Shown here: positions 1 through 7,731 of the stretch, piece by piece
Numbering within the stretch: the first letter of the stretch is position 1
Layout: each line of letters begins with the position of its first letter
NCBI RefSeq assembly: GCF_000733125.1
Contig: NZ_JPHU01000003.1
Span: 295,109 to 359,108 of the forward strand
Direction: 5' to 3'
Source of the DNA: Parvularcula oceani
Lineage (GTDB): Bacteria > Pseudomonadota > Alphaproteobacteria > Caulobacterales > Parvularculaceae
Length of the DNA stretch: 64,000 nt
Notes under the pieces: model-generated
The model's input: only the letters and a program-made list of their open reading frames with translations
The model's database searches: none
What the model was told of the DNA's origin: nothing
Made by a program: the position numbers and the translations under genes

Positions 1-330
1 GAGGATCCGCATGCGCATCGCCTCGCGATCCTCGTAGAGCTTGCCGGTCTCGGCCTTCTTGGCCTCGGTCGTCTCGGGTCGGTTCTCGGCGCCGTAAAGG
101 TCGAGGGCGAAGGCGTCATAGCCCATCTCGGCCAGCATCTCGGCGCGGCGCTCCTCGTAATCGGTCAGCCCGTCCCAATCATGGATGATCAGGACCAGGC
201 CCTTCGCCTCGCCCTCTGCCTCGGCCAGGTAGCCGCGATAGGCCTCGCCGCCCGCGTCATAGGTCACAGCCTCTCCGGCCAAGGCGGGCGAAGCGGAAAG
301 GAGGATGGCGGGCAGGAAAGCGAGGCGCAT
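1..330 (-). CDS. Dienelactone hydrolase family protein (3' part beyond window)
   Basis: The reading frame starts with ATG at 330 and runs off the left edge after 110 codons. It begins with a cleavable signal peptide (LLSASPALA, cleavage near residue 19), so the product is exported. The visible mature part has the dienelactone hydrolase layout: a beta strand VLIIHDW with the start of an oxyanion region, then GYDAFALDLYG. The nucleophile and His/Asp of the triad would lie beyond the edge. Members hydrolyse small esters or lactones; the substrate is unknown. It is transcribed away from the serine hydrolase gene at 383-1603 on the same strand. Family call is good, substrate open. Confidence 0.8.
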   Translation of the reverse strand, partial: MRLAFLPAILLSASPALAGEAVTYDAGGEAYRGYLAEAEGEAKGLVLIIHDWDGLTDYEERRAEMLAEMGYDAFALDLYGAENRPETTEAKKAETGKLYEDREAMRMRIL

Positions 331-382
331 GACGAAAGCTCCTTGTGACGCCGAAAGGAGCTAGTTCGCGCCGCGCCTCCGG

Positions 383-1603
383 CTAGACCTCCCGGCCCGC
401 CGCCGCGCGGGCGGAGAGCGCCCGGAACATCGCGATCCACCGGGGCGGCTTGGCGATGAAGGCGGGATCGGCGCTGGTCATGGCGATCACCACGTCGCGC
501 CTGGGGTCGATCCAGACGATCTGCCCGTTATAGCCAGCCATGAAATATTCCCCGTCACGCTGCGGGGGCAGCCAGAAATGATGGCCATAGCCGTAATCGG
601 CATTGGTGAGCGTCTCGCCGGGCTCGTGGCTGGCTTGGGGCGGCGTCGAGACGAAGGCGGGCCAGTCCGCGGGGATCACCCGCTGCCGCCCCACGACGCC
701 GCCTTGCAGGTAGAGCTGGCCGATCTTGGCATAGTCTTCGAGCGTGATCTGCAGGCAGCAATAGCCCAGTTCCTTGCCGCTCTCGTCATTGCGGTCGAGG
801 AGCCACGTCCCCTCGCGCATGCCGAGCGGCGCGAAGATTTTCTCAGAGGCGAGATCGGCGATGCTCCGCCCGTCATAGGCGCCGCGCAGGACGGCGGCGA
901 GCACGGCCGAGTTCGTCGAGATATAATCGAAATCCGTGCCCGCCGGACGGTTGCGCTCGAACTTGCCGATCGACCCGTCGATATCGCGGTTGAAGATGAA
1001 GGTATCGAGGAAGAGCCGCCGCGCATCGCCGTCCGCCCGCTCATATTCCTCCTCGAAGTCGATGCCCGACGACATCATCAGGAGGTGCCGGATCGAGGTG
1101 TCGCCGTAATCCGTGCCGGCATATTCGCCCGCATAATCGGCGACCCTGTCGTCGACGCTCTCGATCTCCCCTTCGAGGATCGCCCGGCCGATCAGGGTGG
1201 CGATCACCGACTTGGCGACCGACCATGAGGTGTGGCGGGAATCGGCCGTCTCGCCGCGGAAATACCGCTCGAGCACGACCTCGCCGTCCGAGACGACCAT
1301 CAGGCCGGTGATCTCGTAGGCATCCGCATAGTCGTCCAGCGTCAGGGCCTCGCCCTCCCACGCGAAACCGGTGCCGATTTCCTCGGCGGCGCGCGGAAAG
1401 CTGTAGACCGTGTCCGCGCCTTCGATCACCCGATAGGGATAGGTGCGCTCCATCGCGCGATAGGTGCCCGTCCGGTCATCGGCGGTGGCAAGAGAGATCG
1501 TCTCGTAGGGCGAATATTCCGACCAGGGGCGGAACGCCCAGAGGGCTCCGGCGACGAGGAGGAGGACGAGGACGGTGCCGAGCGCGGCGAGAAGCTTTCT
1601 CAT
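383..1603 (-). CDS. Serine hydrolase, beta-lactamase class C / penicillin-binding-like
   Basis: A 406-residue protein with one N-terminal membrane anchor (residues 4-23) and a periplasmic serine-hydrolase domain of the class C beta-lactamase fold. The catalytic SxxK motif is S128-V-A-K131 in the context SWSVAKS, followed by HLLMMSSG, typical of the family. A YxS-type second motif sits in DYISTNSAVL, and a C-terminal G-H-H-F-W stretch corresponds to the third motif region. Such enzymes act as esterases, D-aminopeptidases or amide hydrolases; true beta-lactamase activity cannot be inferred. It stands as a single gene, with 37 bp between its start and the next upstream gene on the same strand. 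Confidence 0.85.
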   Translation of the reverse strand: MRKLLAALGTVLVLLLVAGALWAFRPWSEYSPYETISLATADDRTGTYRAMERTYPYRVIEGADTVYSFPRAAEEIGTGFAWEGEALTLDDYADAYEITGLMVVSDGEVVLERYFRGETADSRHTSWSVAKSVIATLIGRAILEGEIESVDDRVADYAGEYAGTDYGDTSIRHLLMMSSGIDFEEEYERADGDARRLFLDTFIFNRDIDGSIGKFERNRPAGTDFDYISTNSAVLAAVLRGAYDGRSIADLASEKIFAPLGMREGTWLLDRNDESGKELGYCCLQITLEDYAKIGQLYLQGGVVGRQRVIPADWPAFVSTPPQASHEPGETLTNADYGYGHHFWLPPQRDGEYFMAGYNGQIVWIDPRRDVVIAMTSADPAFIAKPPRWIAMFRALSARAAAGREV

Positions 1604-1640
1604 GCCTGCACCCTGCCGCGACTCCGCCGCGCAGGAAAGC

Positions 1641-2324
1641 TCAGCGGCCCGAACCGTAGCGCAAGCGCCCGAGCATCGAGACGAGGCCGCCGATATCGGG
1701 CGCGGCCTTCTGCGCCTGCGCCTTCACCTTCTCGAACTGCATGACATTGCCGATGCGCCGGTCGAGGAAATCCCAGCTATCCTGCCAGGGGTCGGGCATC
1801 CCCTCCCCCTCATCGGCGAACCAGTGCGCTGCCGTGCTCGCATAGACCGCCGAGAGGGTTGCGCGCTTGGTGTAATGGTTGAAATCTGTCGAGCTGTCCC
1901 CGACCGCGCGCCAGACCCTGTCCGCGGTCCGCCAGGTGAGGCGCGCGCCCAGTTCGGCGTTCTGCGGCAGGGCCAGCGTCGCCGCCGCCCGCCGCGCCGC
2001 CTCGCGGTGGGACGCCAGCTGCTCGATCCTGCGGCGCACGAGCCAGGTGATCCTGGCCGTGAAGCCGTGCGGCTTCGGGTTCAGCGCGTCGAAGGCCTCC
2101 GCCATCGCTGCATCTTCCCGCTCGGACCAGTATTGCAACAGGTCGCGCACGCCCTCGGGGAAGGCCAGGTGCAGGTCGCCGCGCGACAGCGCCGCCTCGC
2201 TCATGCCGGCCTTGCGCGCTGCGCGCTCCAGCATCTGCGCCGTCCAGCCGTCGAAGGGCGCCTCGGTCAGCGCGGCGTCGAGAATGCGGGCTCTTAAGGG
2301 CTCAAAGGAATCGTGTTCGGCCAT
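1641..2324 (-). CDS. COQ9 family protein (ubiquinone biosynthesis)
   Basis: A 227-residue protein from ATG at 2324; a GTG three codons upstream (2333) is an alternative start. It has the TetR-like helical architecture of COQ9: an N-terminal helix-turn-helix-like region (ARILDAALTEAPFDGW) and a C-terminal lipid-binding part with TDFNHYTKRATLSAVYAST and a final FLDRRI-N-VMQFEK segment, highly typical of alphaproteobacterial and mitochondrial COQ9. COQ9 binds isoprenoid lipid and presents ubiquinone precursors to COQ7-type hydroxylases. It is divergent from rpsU, a common alphaproteobacterial arrangement. Confidence 0.9.
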   Translation of the reverse strand: MAEHDSFEPLRARILDAALTEAPFDGWTAQMLERAARKAGMSEAALSRGDLHLAFPEGVRDLLQYWSEREDAAMAEAFDALNPKPHGFTARITWLVRRRIEQLASHREAARRAAATLALPQNAELGARLTWRTADRVWRAVGDSSTDFNHYTKRATLSAVYASTAAHWFADEGEGMPDPWQDSWDFLDRRIGNVMQFEKVKAQAQKAAPDIGGLVSMLGRLRYGSGR

Positions 2325-2439
2325 GATCGACACTTAAGGCACCCGCTCGACAAAATCACCCGGTTCTGCTAGACGGCGCGCTTCGTGACAGGCGCGGCCC
2401 GTCCGCACCGCAAAAACCAGAGCGACCACACCAGAGTTC

Positions 2440-2443
2440 GGAG
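2440..2443 (+). promoter_or_regulatory. Shine-Dalgarno GGAG that places the rpsU start at ATC
   Basis: GGAG lies 7 nt before the ATC codon at 2451. No ATG, GTG or TTG occurs in frame within normal spacing, so this site argues for a non-canonical ATC start for rpsU. Confidence 0.6.
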
Positions 2444-2450
2444 AAGTCCC

Positions 2451-2660
2451 ATCGTCAACATCGTCGTCCGCGACAACAATGTCGAACAAGCCCTTCGCGC
2501 GCTGAAGAAGAAGATGCAGCGCGAAGGAACTTTCCGCGAGATGAAACGCCGGAAGTTCTACGAGAAGCCGTCCGAGAAGCGCGCCCGCCAGAAGGCCGAA
2601 GCCGTGCGCCGCGCCCGCAAGCTCGCACGCAAGAAGGCGCAGCGCGAAGGCCTGCTCTAG
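2451..2660 (+). CDS. rpsU: 30S ribosomal protein S21, apparent ATC start
   Basis: The product matches bS21 over its whole length: [19 protein letters not shown] near the N-terminus, then the basic [15 protein letters not shown] tail, about 69 residues. Related alphaproteobacterial S21 proteins start Met-Val-x-Ile, and here the Met position is ATC, preceded at 7 nt by GGAG. The only in-frame standard start is GTG at 2385, which would add a 22-residue N-terminus ([20 protein letters not shown]...) that is absent from the family as I know it. I therefore annotate the ATC start, with the GTG as alternative. An AUH start would put rpsU under IF3 discrimination, as for AUU in infC (known). A terminator follows at 2680. 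Confidence 0.85.
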   Translation: MVNIVVRDNNVEQALRALKKKMQREGTFREMKRRKFYEKPSEKRARQKAEAVRRARKLARKKAQREGLL

Positions 2661-2679
2661 GCGCTTCCCGACCCGAACG

Positions 2680-2714
2680 AAAAAGGCCGCAGCGGCACAC
2701 GCTGCGGCCTTTTT
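2680..2714 (+). terminator. Rho-independent terminator of rpsU
   Basis: A 14-bp stem (aaaaaggccgcagc / gctgcggccttttt) with a 7-nt loop ends in a T-run, 20 bp after the rpsU stop. Its A-run on the other side could make it work in both directions. Confidence 0.9.
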
Positions 2715-2809
2715 CTTTGCCGCACCGGAAAGCAAGGCTGGTTTGCTGCCCGGCCGGATTGAAGGCCCCCCGCTCCGCGCCGATCTTTCTTCCCGAAAGG
2801 AGCGGCAAG

Positions 2810-3550
2810 ATGGCCCAGACGACGTTCATACCTGCCTCGGCAATGACCCTTCGCCCCGCCGGTGAGCGGGGGCTGGCCGACCATGGCTGGCTGAAGTCCC
2901 GGCATAGCTTCAGCTTCGCGCGCTATCACGATCCGGCTCATATGGGGTTTCAGGCCCTGCGGGTGATCAATGACGACCGCGTCGCGGGGGGCGGCGGCTT
3001 TCCCACCCATCCGCACCGCGATGCCGAGATCTTCTCCTATATTCTCGAAGGCGCCCTCTCGCACCGCGACACGACCGGTACGGCGAGCACGGTTCGCGCC
3101 GGCGGCGTGCAGTTCATGACCACCGGCTCGGGCGTGTCCCATTCGGAGTTCAATGCGAGCCGCAGCGAACCCGTCCATTTCCTCCAGGTCTGGCTGCTGC
3201 CCGATGTCAGAGGCGCAACGCCGCGATATGAGAATCTCGATATCGCACCCGAGGAGAAAGACGGGCGGCTCCGCCTCTTCCTGTCCGGCGCGGGCGCATC
3301 CGGCGCGATCCGGACCCATGCGCCTGCCGAAGTCTATGCTGCGACGCTCCGCGGCGAGCAGAGCATCGACTTGCCGCTGCGGGAGGGGCGCAGCGCCTGG
3401 ATCCAGGCTGCGCGCGGAAGCCTCGCCGTGAACGACCTCCGGCTCGAAGAAGGCGACGGACTTGCCGTGACGCGATCCGGCCTCCTTCGGCTCAGCGGCG
3501 GGCAGGATGCGGAGATCCTGCTCTTCGACCTCGAAGCGCAACGCGCCTGA
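2810..3550 (+). CDS. Pirin family protein
   Basis: A 246-residue bicupin. The start ATG at 2810 is preceded by AAAGGAG (2796-2802). The N-terminal cupin carries the pirin metal-binding signature GGFPTHPHRDAEIFSYIL, with two His ligands, and the following GVSHSEFN. LQVWLLP and the C-terminal cupin follow, as in YhhW/pirin proteins. Family members are Fe-binding cupins, some with quercetinase activity or roles as transcription cofactors; the role here is unknown. It is monocistronic, with only the rpsU terminator between it and rpsU. Confidence 0.92.
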   Translation: MAQTTFIPASAMTLRPAGERGLADHGWLKSRHSFSFARYHDPAHMGFQALRVINDDRVAGGGGFPTHPHRDAEIFSYILEGALSHRDTTGTASTVRAGGVQFMTTGSGVSHSEFNASRSEPVHFLQVWLLPDVRGATPRYENLDIAPEEKDGRLRLFLSGAGASGAIRTHAPAEVYAATLRGEQSIDLPLREGRSAWIQAARGSLAVNDLRLEEGDGLAVTRSGLLRLSGGQDAEILLFDLEAQRA

Positions 3551-3672
3551 CGAGAAAAGGGTTCGACCGAAGGGGAGCTCCGCCCAAGGCCGGGGCTCCC
3601 TCGATTTGCCTTGGCGGAGATGGAAGGGCGCCGGTTGCGCCTCTTCTTCCCGCCCTCGAAGCGCCGTGCGGC

Positions 3673-4134
3673 CTAATTGCTCACATTGCAGCTATCGCTG
3701 CCTTGGCAGCTGCCCACGACCTGCGTCGCCGCGTCGATATCGCCTGCATTGCCGCCATCATAGGCGACATTGCCGGAGGTCTGATAACTCGTATTCGTCA
3801 CGCGCGTGTCGTCTCCATCCGAAGCCGCGGCCGCACCGACGGCGCCAACCGCGATCGGAACGCCGAGGCTCAGGCCCTTGGCGATCTGCGGTCCTATCGC
3901 CGCGCCTGCGGCATGCTCGCGCGAGATCACCTTCGCCACGCCGGGCGTGCCGATGTCATAGGTCGTGACCGCCGTCAGGCTCGGCGCCCCGCCCTGGCGA
4001 TCCCCGCCAATGGTGACGACGTCCTGAAGCATGGCTCCGTTCTCCAGCGTGTAAGCCGGAAGCACCTGCGTCTCCGACGTTGCGCATGCCGCGAGCAGGA
4101 GAAGCACTAAGGGTGAGCTGTCCGCGATGCGCAT
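3673..4134 (-). CDS. Putative lipoprotein with glycine-rich segment, unknown function
   Basis: A 153-residue protein from ATG 4134, preceded by AAGGAGA. The N-terminus MRIADSSPLVLLLLAAC is a lipoprotein signal with lipobox LAAC (Cys at about 17). The middle has a hydrophobic Gly/Ala-rich stretch (LGVPIAVGAVGAAAAS) resembling a membrane-inserting or glycine-zipper segment, and the C-terminus ends in a two-cysteine motif (GSCQGSDSCNVSN). I recognise no family. Its C-terminus resembles that of the divergent gene at 4446-5072 (GDIDA...C...C.(P/V)SN), suggesting related or co-functioning proteins. Confidence 0.6.
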   Translation of the reverse strand: MRIADSSPLVLLLLAACATSETQVLPAYTLENGAMLQDVVTIGGDRQGGAPSLTAVTTYDIGTPGVAKVISREHAAGAAIGPQIAKGLSLGVPIAVGAVGAAAASDGDDTRVTNTSYQTSGNVAYDGGNAGDIDAATQVVGSCQGSDSCNVSN

Positions 4135-4445
4135 GCCTGTCTCCTTGCAACCTGATGGGGCGCGGACACTTGCAGGCCGTGAGCGTTGCATGAGGCAGCC
4201 GGCTTTCTTCAGGCATTACTGAATTCCGCAGCAGACGCTTTGTCTTCCGCAGTCGCTTCGGAACTCTTCATCCATGCCTCGTGTCGACACAGGCGCGAGC
4301 GATGCATCCCGGGGGCATTCCGATTGACCTTACCTGATGACCAATTTCCTGAATGCCTCGAGGGCGCTCGACCGTTCCGGTCTTCGTCTTGGAATATCGC
4401 GGCAGGATCGGATCTTTCTTTTCATCTACCCTCAGGAGCTTGATC
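4135..4445. other. Divergent intergenic region, 311 bp
   Basis: This lies between two divergently transcribed genes for secreted proteins. It must hold promoters for both, but I can identify no convincing -35/-10 pair, operator or hairpin. The AGGAG for the rightward gene is at 4434-4438. Confidence 0.5.
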
Positions 4446-5072
4446 GTGAACTTTCGTCATCACGCTTTCGCCGCGATCGGCCTTGTCGCTGTCGGCGCCT
4501 GCGCCGCCGCTCTCGGCCCCGCCGCCGCGCAAGACCGTTCAGCGCGCGGGGACAGTGCCCCCCTTCCGGCCTCGCTCGTCGTTCTGGAATTTTCCTCGGC
4601 GCAGAACGAGGAAAGCGGGACGGGCGATGGCAGTTCCGCCAACGGACAGTCACGCGGCAACAATGCCCGGCCCGGCGATAGCGCCCGCAGCAAGGTCTCC
4701 GTCGCAGGCGTCCTCGAACAGGCGGACGCGCCGCAGCTCTCGCGCCTGGTCCTCCGGGACCAGCCGGATGCGCCCGCCACTGTCGAGGGGGCGCTGATCT
4801 TCGCTGACATCGCCGCGCTGGCCGAATGGCGCGACAGGCGGATGCAGGACTTCTTCGAGCCGATGGGCGGGCCGGATGCCATGCAGACGACGATCCGTGT
4901 CGTGAACCGGGACCTGATGGCGCGTTACGGCCTCGGCAGCGCCGACATGCCGCTCGAGGAGGTCTCGATCACCTACGCCAATGAGGGCAATGACGCAGGC
5001 GGCGACGCAGACATCGACGCCATCACGGTGATCTGCCCGGGAGACTTCTCCGACTGCGATCCGAGCAACTGA
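4446..5072 (+). CDS. Exported protein of unknown function
   Basis: A 208-residue protein from GTG 4446, preceded by AGGAG with 7-nt spacing. A Sec signal peptide covers about residues 1-29, ending in GPAAAQ, so the mature protein is probably periplasmic or secreted. The mature part has a low-complexity Ser/Gly/Asn stretch (about residues 58-80) and then a mixed alpha/beta region with no family I recognise. The C-terminus DIDAITVICPGDFSDCDPSN resembles that of the divergent lipoprotein gene at 3673-4134. Confidence 0.6.
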   Translation: MNFRHHAFAAIGLVAVGACAAALGPAAAQDRSARGDSAPLPASLVVLEFSSAQNEESGTGDGSSANGQSRGNNARPGDSARSKVSVAGVLEQADAPQLSRLVLRDQPDAPATVEGALIFADIAALAEWRDRRMQDFFEPMGGPDAMQTTIRVVNRDLMARYGLGSADMPLEEVSITYANEGNDAGGDADIDAITVICPGDFSDCDPSN

Positions 5073-5179
5073 CCCCGCCCCCGCAGGGCCTTGAGGGCCC
5101 GCTCCGCCTTTGGTCACGCGACGCCGGGCCGCTGGCGGGTTCTTCTCCTTCCGGCATGGACGGGCCGCCTGTTCCACGA

Positions 5180-5207
5180 AAAAGCCCCGGCCGAGGCCGG
5201 GGCTTTT
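5180..5207 (-). terminator. Rho-independent terminator of the cmk-rpsA unit
   Basis: A 13-bp stem (aaaagccccggcc / ggccggggctttt) with a very small loop. Read on the minus strand it ends in a T-run, 22 bp beyond the rpsA stop codon. Confidence 0.88.
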
Positions 5208-5229
5208 CCAGTTTCGCTGACGGAAGCGC

Positions 5230-6933
5230 TTATTCCTTGTCTTCCGTGTCTTTCAGGGCCGCGCCCAGGATATCGCCGAGCGAGGCGCCGGAATCGGCGG
5301 AACCGAATTCCTCGACGGCCTTCTTCTCCTCGGCCACTTCGCGGGCCTTGATCGACAGCGACAGACGGCGCGAGGCGCGGTCCACGGCCGTGATGCGGGC
5401 ATCGACCTTGTCGCCGACCGCGAAGCGCTCGGGGCGCTGCTCGTTGCGGTCGCGGGAAAGGTCCGACTTGCGGATGAAGGCCTTGGGGCCGCCATCGCCG
5501 CCGACGCGCACTTCGATGCCGCCGTTTTCGACCGCCGTGACTTCGCAGGTCACATCGGCGCCGCGCTGCAGTTCGCCCATCGATTCCATCGGATCGTTGG
5601 CGACCTGCTTGATGCCGAGCGAGATGCGCTCCTTGTCGGGGTCCACGTCCAGGATCTTGGCCTGGACGACGTCGCCCTTCTGGTAGTCGCGGATCGCGTC
5701 GTCGCCCGAGCGGTCCCAGTCGAGGTCGGACAGGTGGACCATGCCGTCCATGTCGTCCTCGATGCCGACGAAGAGGCCGAACTCGGTGATGTTCTTGACC
5801 TCGCCCTCGATGACCGAACCGATCGGATGACGCTCGGCGAAGGTCTCCCAGGGGTTGGACAGGGTCTGCTTGAGGCCGAGGCTGATGCGGCGCTTGTACT
5901 CGTCGACCTCGAGCACCATCACGTCGACCTCCTGGCCAGGCGAGACGATGGAGGACGGGGGCACGTTCTTCTTGACCCAGGACATCTCGGAGACGTGGAC
6001 CAGGCCTTCGATGCCGTCTTCGAGCTCCACGAACGCGCCGTAATCGGTGATGTTCGTGACCTTGCCGTGGAAGACGCCGGAGACCGGGTACTTCGCCTGC
6101 ACGCCTTCCCACGGATCGGGCTGGAGCTGCTTCATGCCGAGGCTGATGCGGCTCGTCTCGGGGTTGATCTTGATGATCTTGACCCGGACCGTGTCGTTGA
6201 CGTTCAGGACTTCGGACGGATGGTTGACGCGCGACCAGGACATGTCGGTCACGTGCAGGAGGCCGTCGACGCCCGGGGCGAGTTCGACGAACGCACCGTA
6301 ATCGGTGATGTTCTTGACCACGCCTTCCTTCTCGTCGCCCTCATTGAGGTCGCGGACGACCTCCTGGCGATGCTCGGCGCGATCCTCCTCAAGGACGGCG
6401 CGGCGCGAGACGACGATATTGCCGCGGCGCTTGTCCATCTTCAGGATCTTGAAGGGCTGGGGCAGGTTCATCAGCGGGGTCGCGTCGCGCACCGGGCGGA
6501 TATCGACCTGCGAGCCGGGCAGGAAGGCCACGGCGCCGCCGAGGTCGACGGTGAAGCCGCCCTTGACGCGGTTGAAGATGTGGCCCTCGACGCGGTCCTC
6601 GTCCTCGAAGCTGCGCTCCAGGCGGTCCCAGGCTTCTTCTCTACGGGCCTTCTCGCGGCTGATGACGGCTTCGCCATGGGCGTTCTCGACACGGTCGATG
6701 AACACATCGACGGTGGAGCCGACCTCGATCTTCTCTTCGGCGCCGGGCTGCATGAATTCGCGCAGCGGCACGCGGCCTTCGGTCTTCAGGCCGACATCGA
6801 TGATGGCAACGTCTTTTTCGATGCCGGTGACGGTGCCTTTAACGACCGTCTGTTCGAAGGTGTCCCGATCAACGATCGAGGCTTCGAACATCTCCGCGAA
6901 TTCGTCGCGGGAGGGGTTGAGCGTCTCTGACAA
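5230..6933 (-). CDS. rpsA: 30S ribosomal protein S1
   Basis: A 567-residue protein with six S1 (OB-fold) repeats, starting at roughly residues 31, 115, 199, 284, 371 and 457. The best preserved share the pattern ITDYGAFVEL..G.(D/E)GL(L/V)HV(T/S). It unfolds mRNA and docks it on the 30S subunit. The chosen start is TTG at 6933 (MSETLNPSRDEF...), with AAGGA 8 nt upstream; this matches the length of alphaproteobacterial S1, whereas the frame open further upstream is not S1-like. It lies downstream of cmk on the same strand, the conserved cmk-rpsA order, with about 140 bp between them. Confidence 0.96.
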   Translation of the reverse strand: MSETLNPSRDEFAEMFEASIVDRDTFEQTVVKGTVTGIEKDVAIIDVGLKTEGRVPLREFMQPGAEEKIEVGSTVDVFIDRVENAHGEAVISREKARREEAWDRLERSFEDEDRVEGHIFNRVKGGFTVDLGGAVAFLPGSQVDIRPVRDATPLMNLPQPFKILKMDKRRGNIVVSRRAVLEEDRAEHRQEVVRDLNEGDEKEGVVKNITDYGAFVELAPGVDGLLHVTDMSWSRVNHPSEVLNVNDTVRVKIIKINPETSRISLGMKQLQPDPWEGVQAKYPVSGVFHGKVTNITDYGAFVELEDGIEGLVHVSEMSWVKKNVPPSSIVSPGQEVDVMVLEVDEYKRRISLGLKQTLSNPWETFAERHPIGSVIEGEVKNITEFGLFVGIEDDMDGMVHLSDLDWDRSGDDAIRDYQKGDVVQAKILDVDPDKERISLGIKQVANDPMESMGELQRGADVTCEVTAVENGGIEVRVGGDGGPKAFIRKSDLSRDRNEQRPERFAVGDKVDARITAVDRASRRLSLSIKAREVAEEKKAVEEFGSADSGASLGDILGAALKDTEDKE

Positions 6934-7071
6934 GAGGGAATCCTTTGGGTGCAGCGCGGATGCGCTGCGGGGTTGGGGCCCTTGATGAAGGAAGCTCCTT
7001 CGGGCGGGTTGGACATTCAAGCGGCGCGCCGGAGCGAAAGGTCGCGGACCTTCCGGGCATCCAAGCAGTCG

Positions 7072-7731
7072 CTACGCTCGTCTGTCCTCCAAGGCCCGAT
7101 CGATCACGCGGCACGCCGCCGCGAATGCGGCGTCTATACTGAGAGAGGTGGTGTCTAGCAAGTGCGCCCCCGGCGCGGGGCGCAGCGGGGCCTCCGCGCG
7201 GGAGCTGTCGCGGGCGTCCCGGCGGCGGATATCGTCGAGCACCTGGTTCAGCGAAATGCCAGGATCGCCGACCTGCAGCTCGCGCCAGCGGCGTTCGGCC
7301 CGCGCCTCGTCCGAGGCGGTGACGAAGAGCTTCACCGTCGCATCGGGACAGACCACCGTGCCGATGTCCCGCCCGTCGAGGATCGCTCCGCGCGCGCCAG
7401 GCCGCCCCTCGCAGGCGAAATTGCGCTGATAGTCGAGAAGCGCGGCGCGCACGGCGGGCTGGACCGCCACCACGCTCGCCGCCTTGCCGACATCGCCGGT
7501 GCGGATATCGGCGTCGGCGACCTTTTCCAGCGTGAAGTCGCGCGCCGTCGCCGCCGCATCCTCGGCATTGCGGGGATCGAGGCCCTGGGACAGCATCAGC
7601 CACCCCACCCCGCGATAGAGCGTGCCGGTATCGAGATAGGCGAGGCCGTAATAGCCGCTCAGGCGGCGCGACAGCGTGCCCTTGCCGGCAGCCGCGGGGC
7701 CGTCCACCGCGATGACGATGCAGTCGCTCAC
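7072..7731 (-). CDS. cmk: Cytidylate kinase
   Basis: A 219-residue (d)CMP kinase that phosphorylates CMP/dCMP with ATP in the cytoplasm. The P-loop is DGPAAAGKGT at residues 10-19, followed by the DTGTLYR CMP-binding motif and IDGRDIGTVV-type (here ILDGRDIGTVVCPDA) and RRWRELQ segments. The start GTG at 7731 overlaps the stop of the upstream amidohydrolase gene by 4 nt (GTGA), suggesting translational coupling. rpsA follows downstream. Confidence 0.95.
   Translation of the reverse strand: MSDCIVIAVDGPAAAGKGTLSRRLSGYYGLAYLDTGTLYRGVGWLMLSQGLDPRNAEDAAATARDFTLEKVADADIRTGDVGKAASVVAVQPAVRAALLDYQRNFACEGRPGARGAILDGRDIGTVVCPDATVKLFVTASDEARAERRWRELQVGDPGISLNQVLDDIRRRDARDSSRAEAPLRPAPGAHLLDTTSLSIDAAFAAACRVIDRALEDRRA

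Noticed and set aside
383..1603. Beta-lactamase resistance gene
   Set aside because: SxxK is present, but these membrane-anchored serine hydrolases are a large housekeeping family and the sequence gives no sign of true class C lactamase specificity.
5734..6930. Plus-strand open frame of about 400 codons
   Set aside because: It is antisense to rpsA; long antisense frames are expected in this GC-rich codon pattern and the translation is Asp/Val/His-biased noise.
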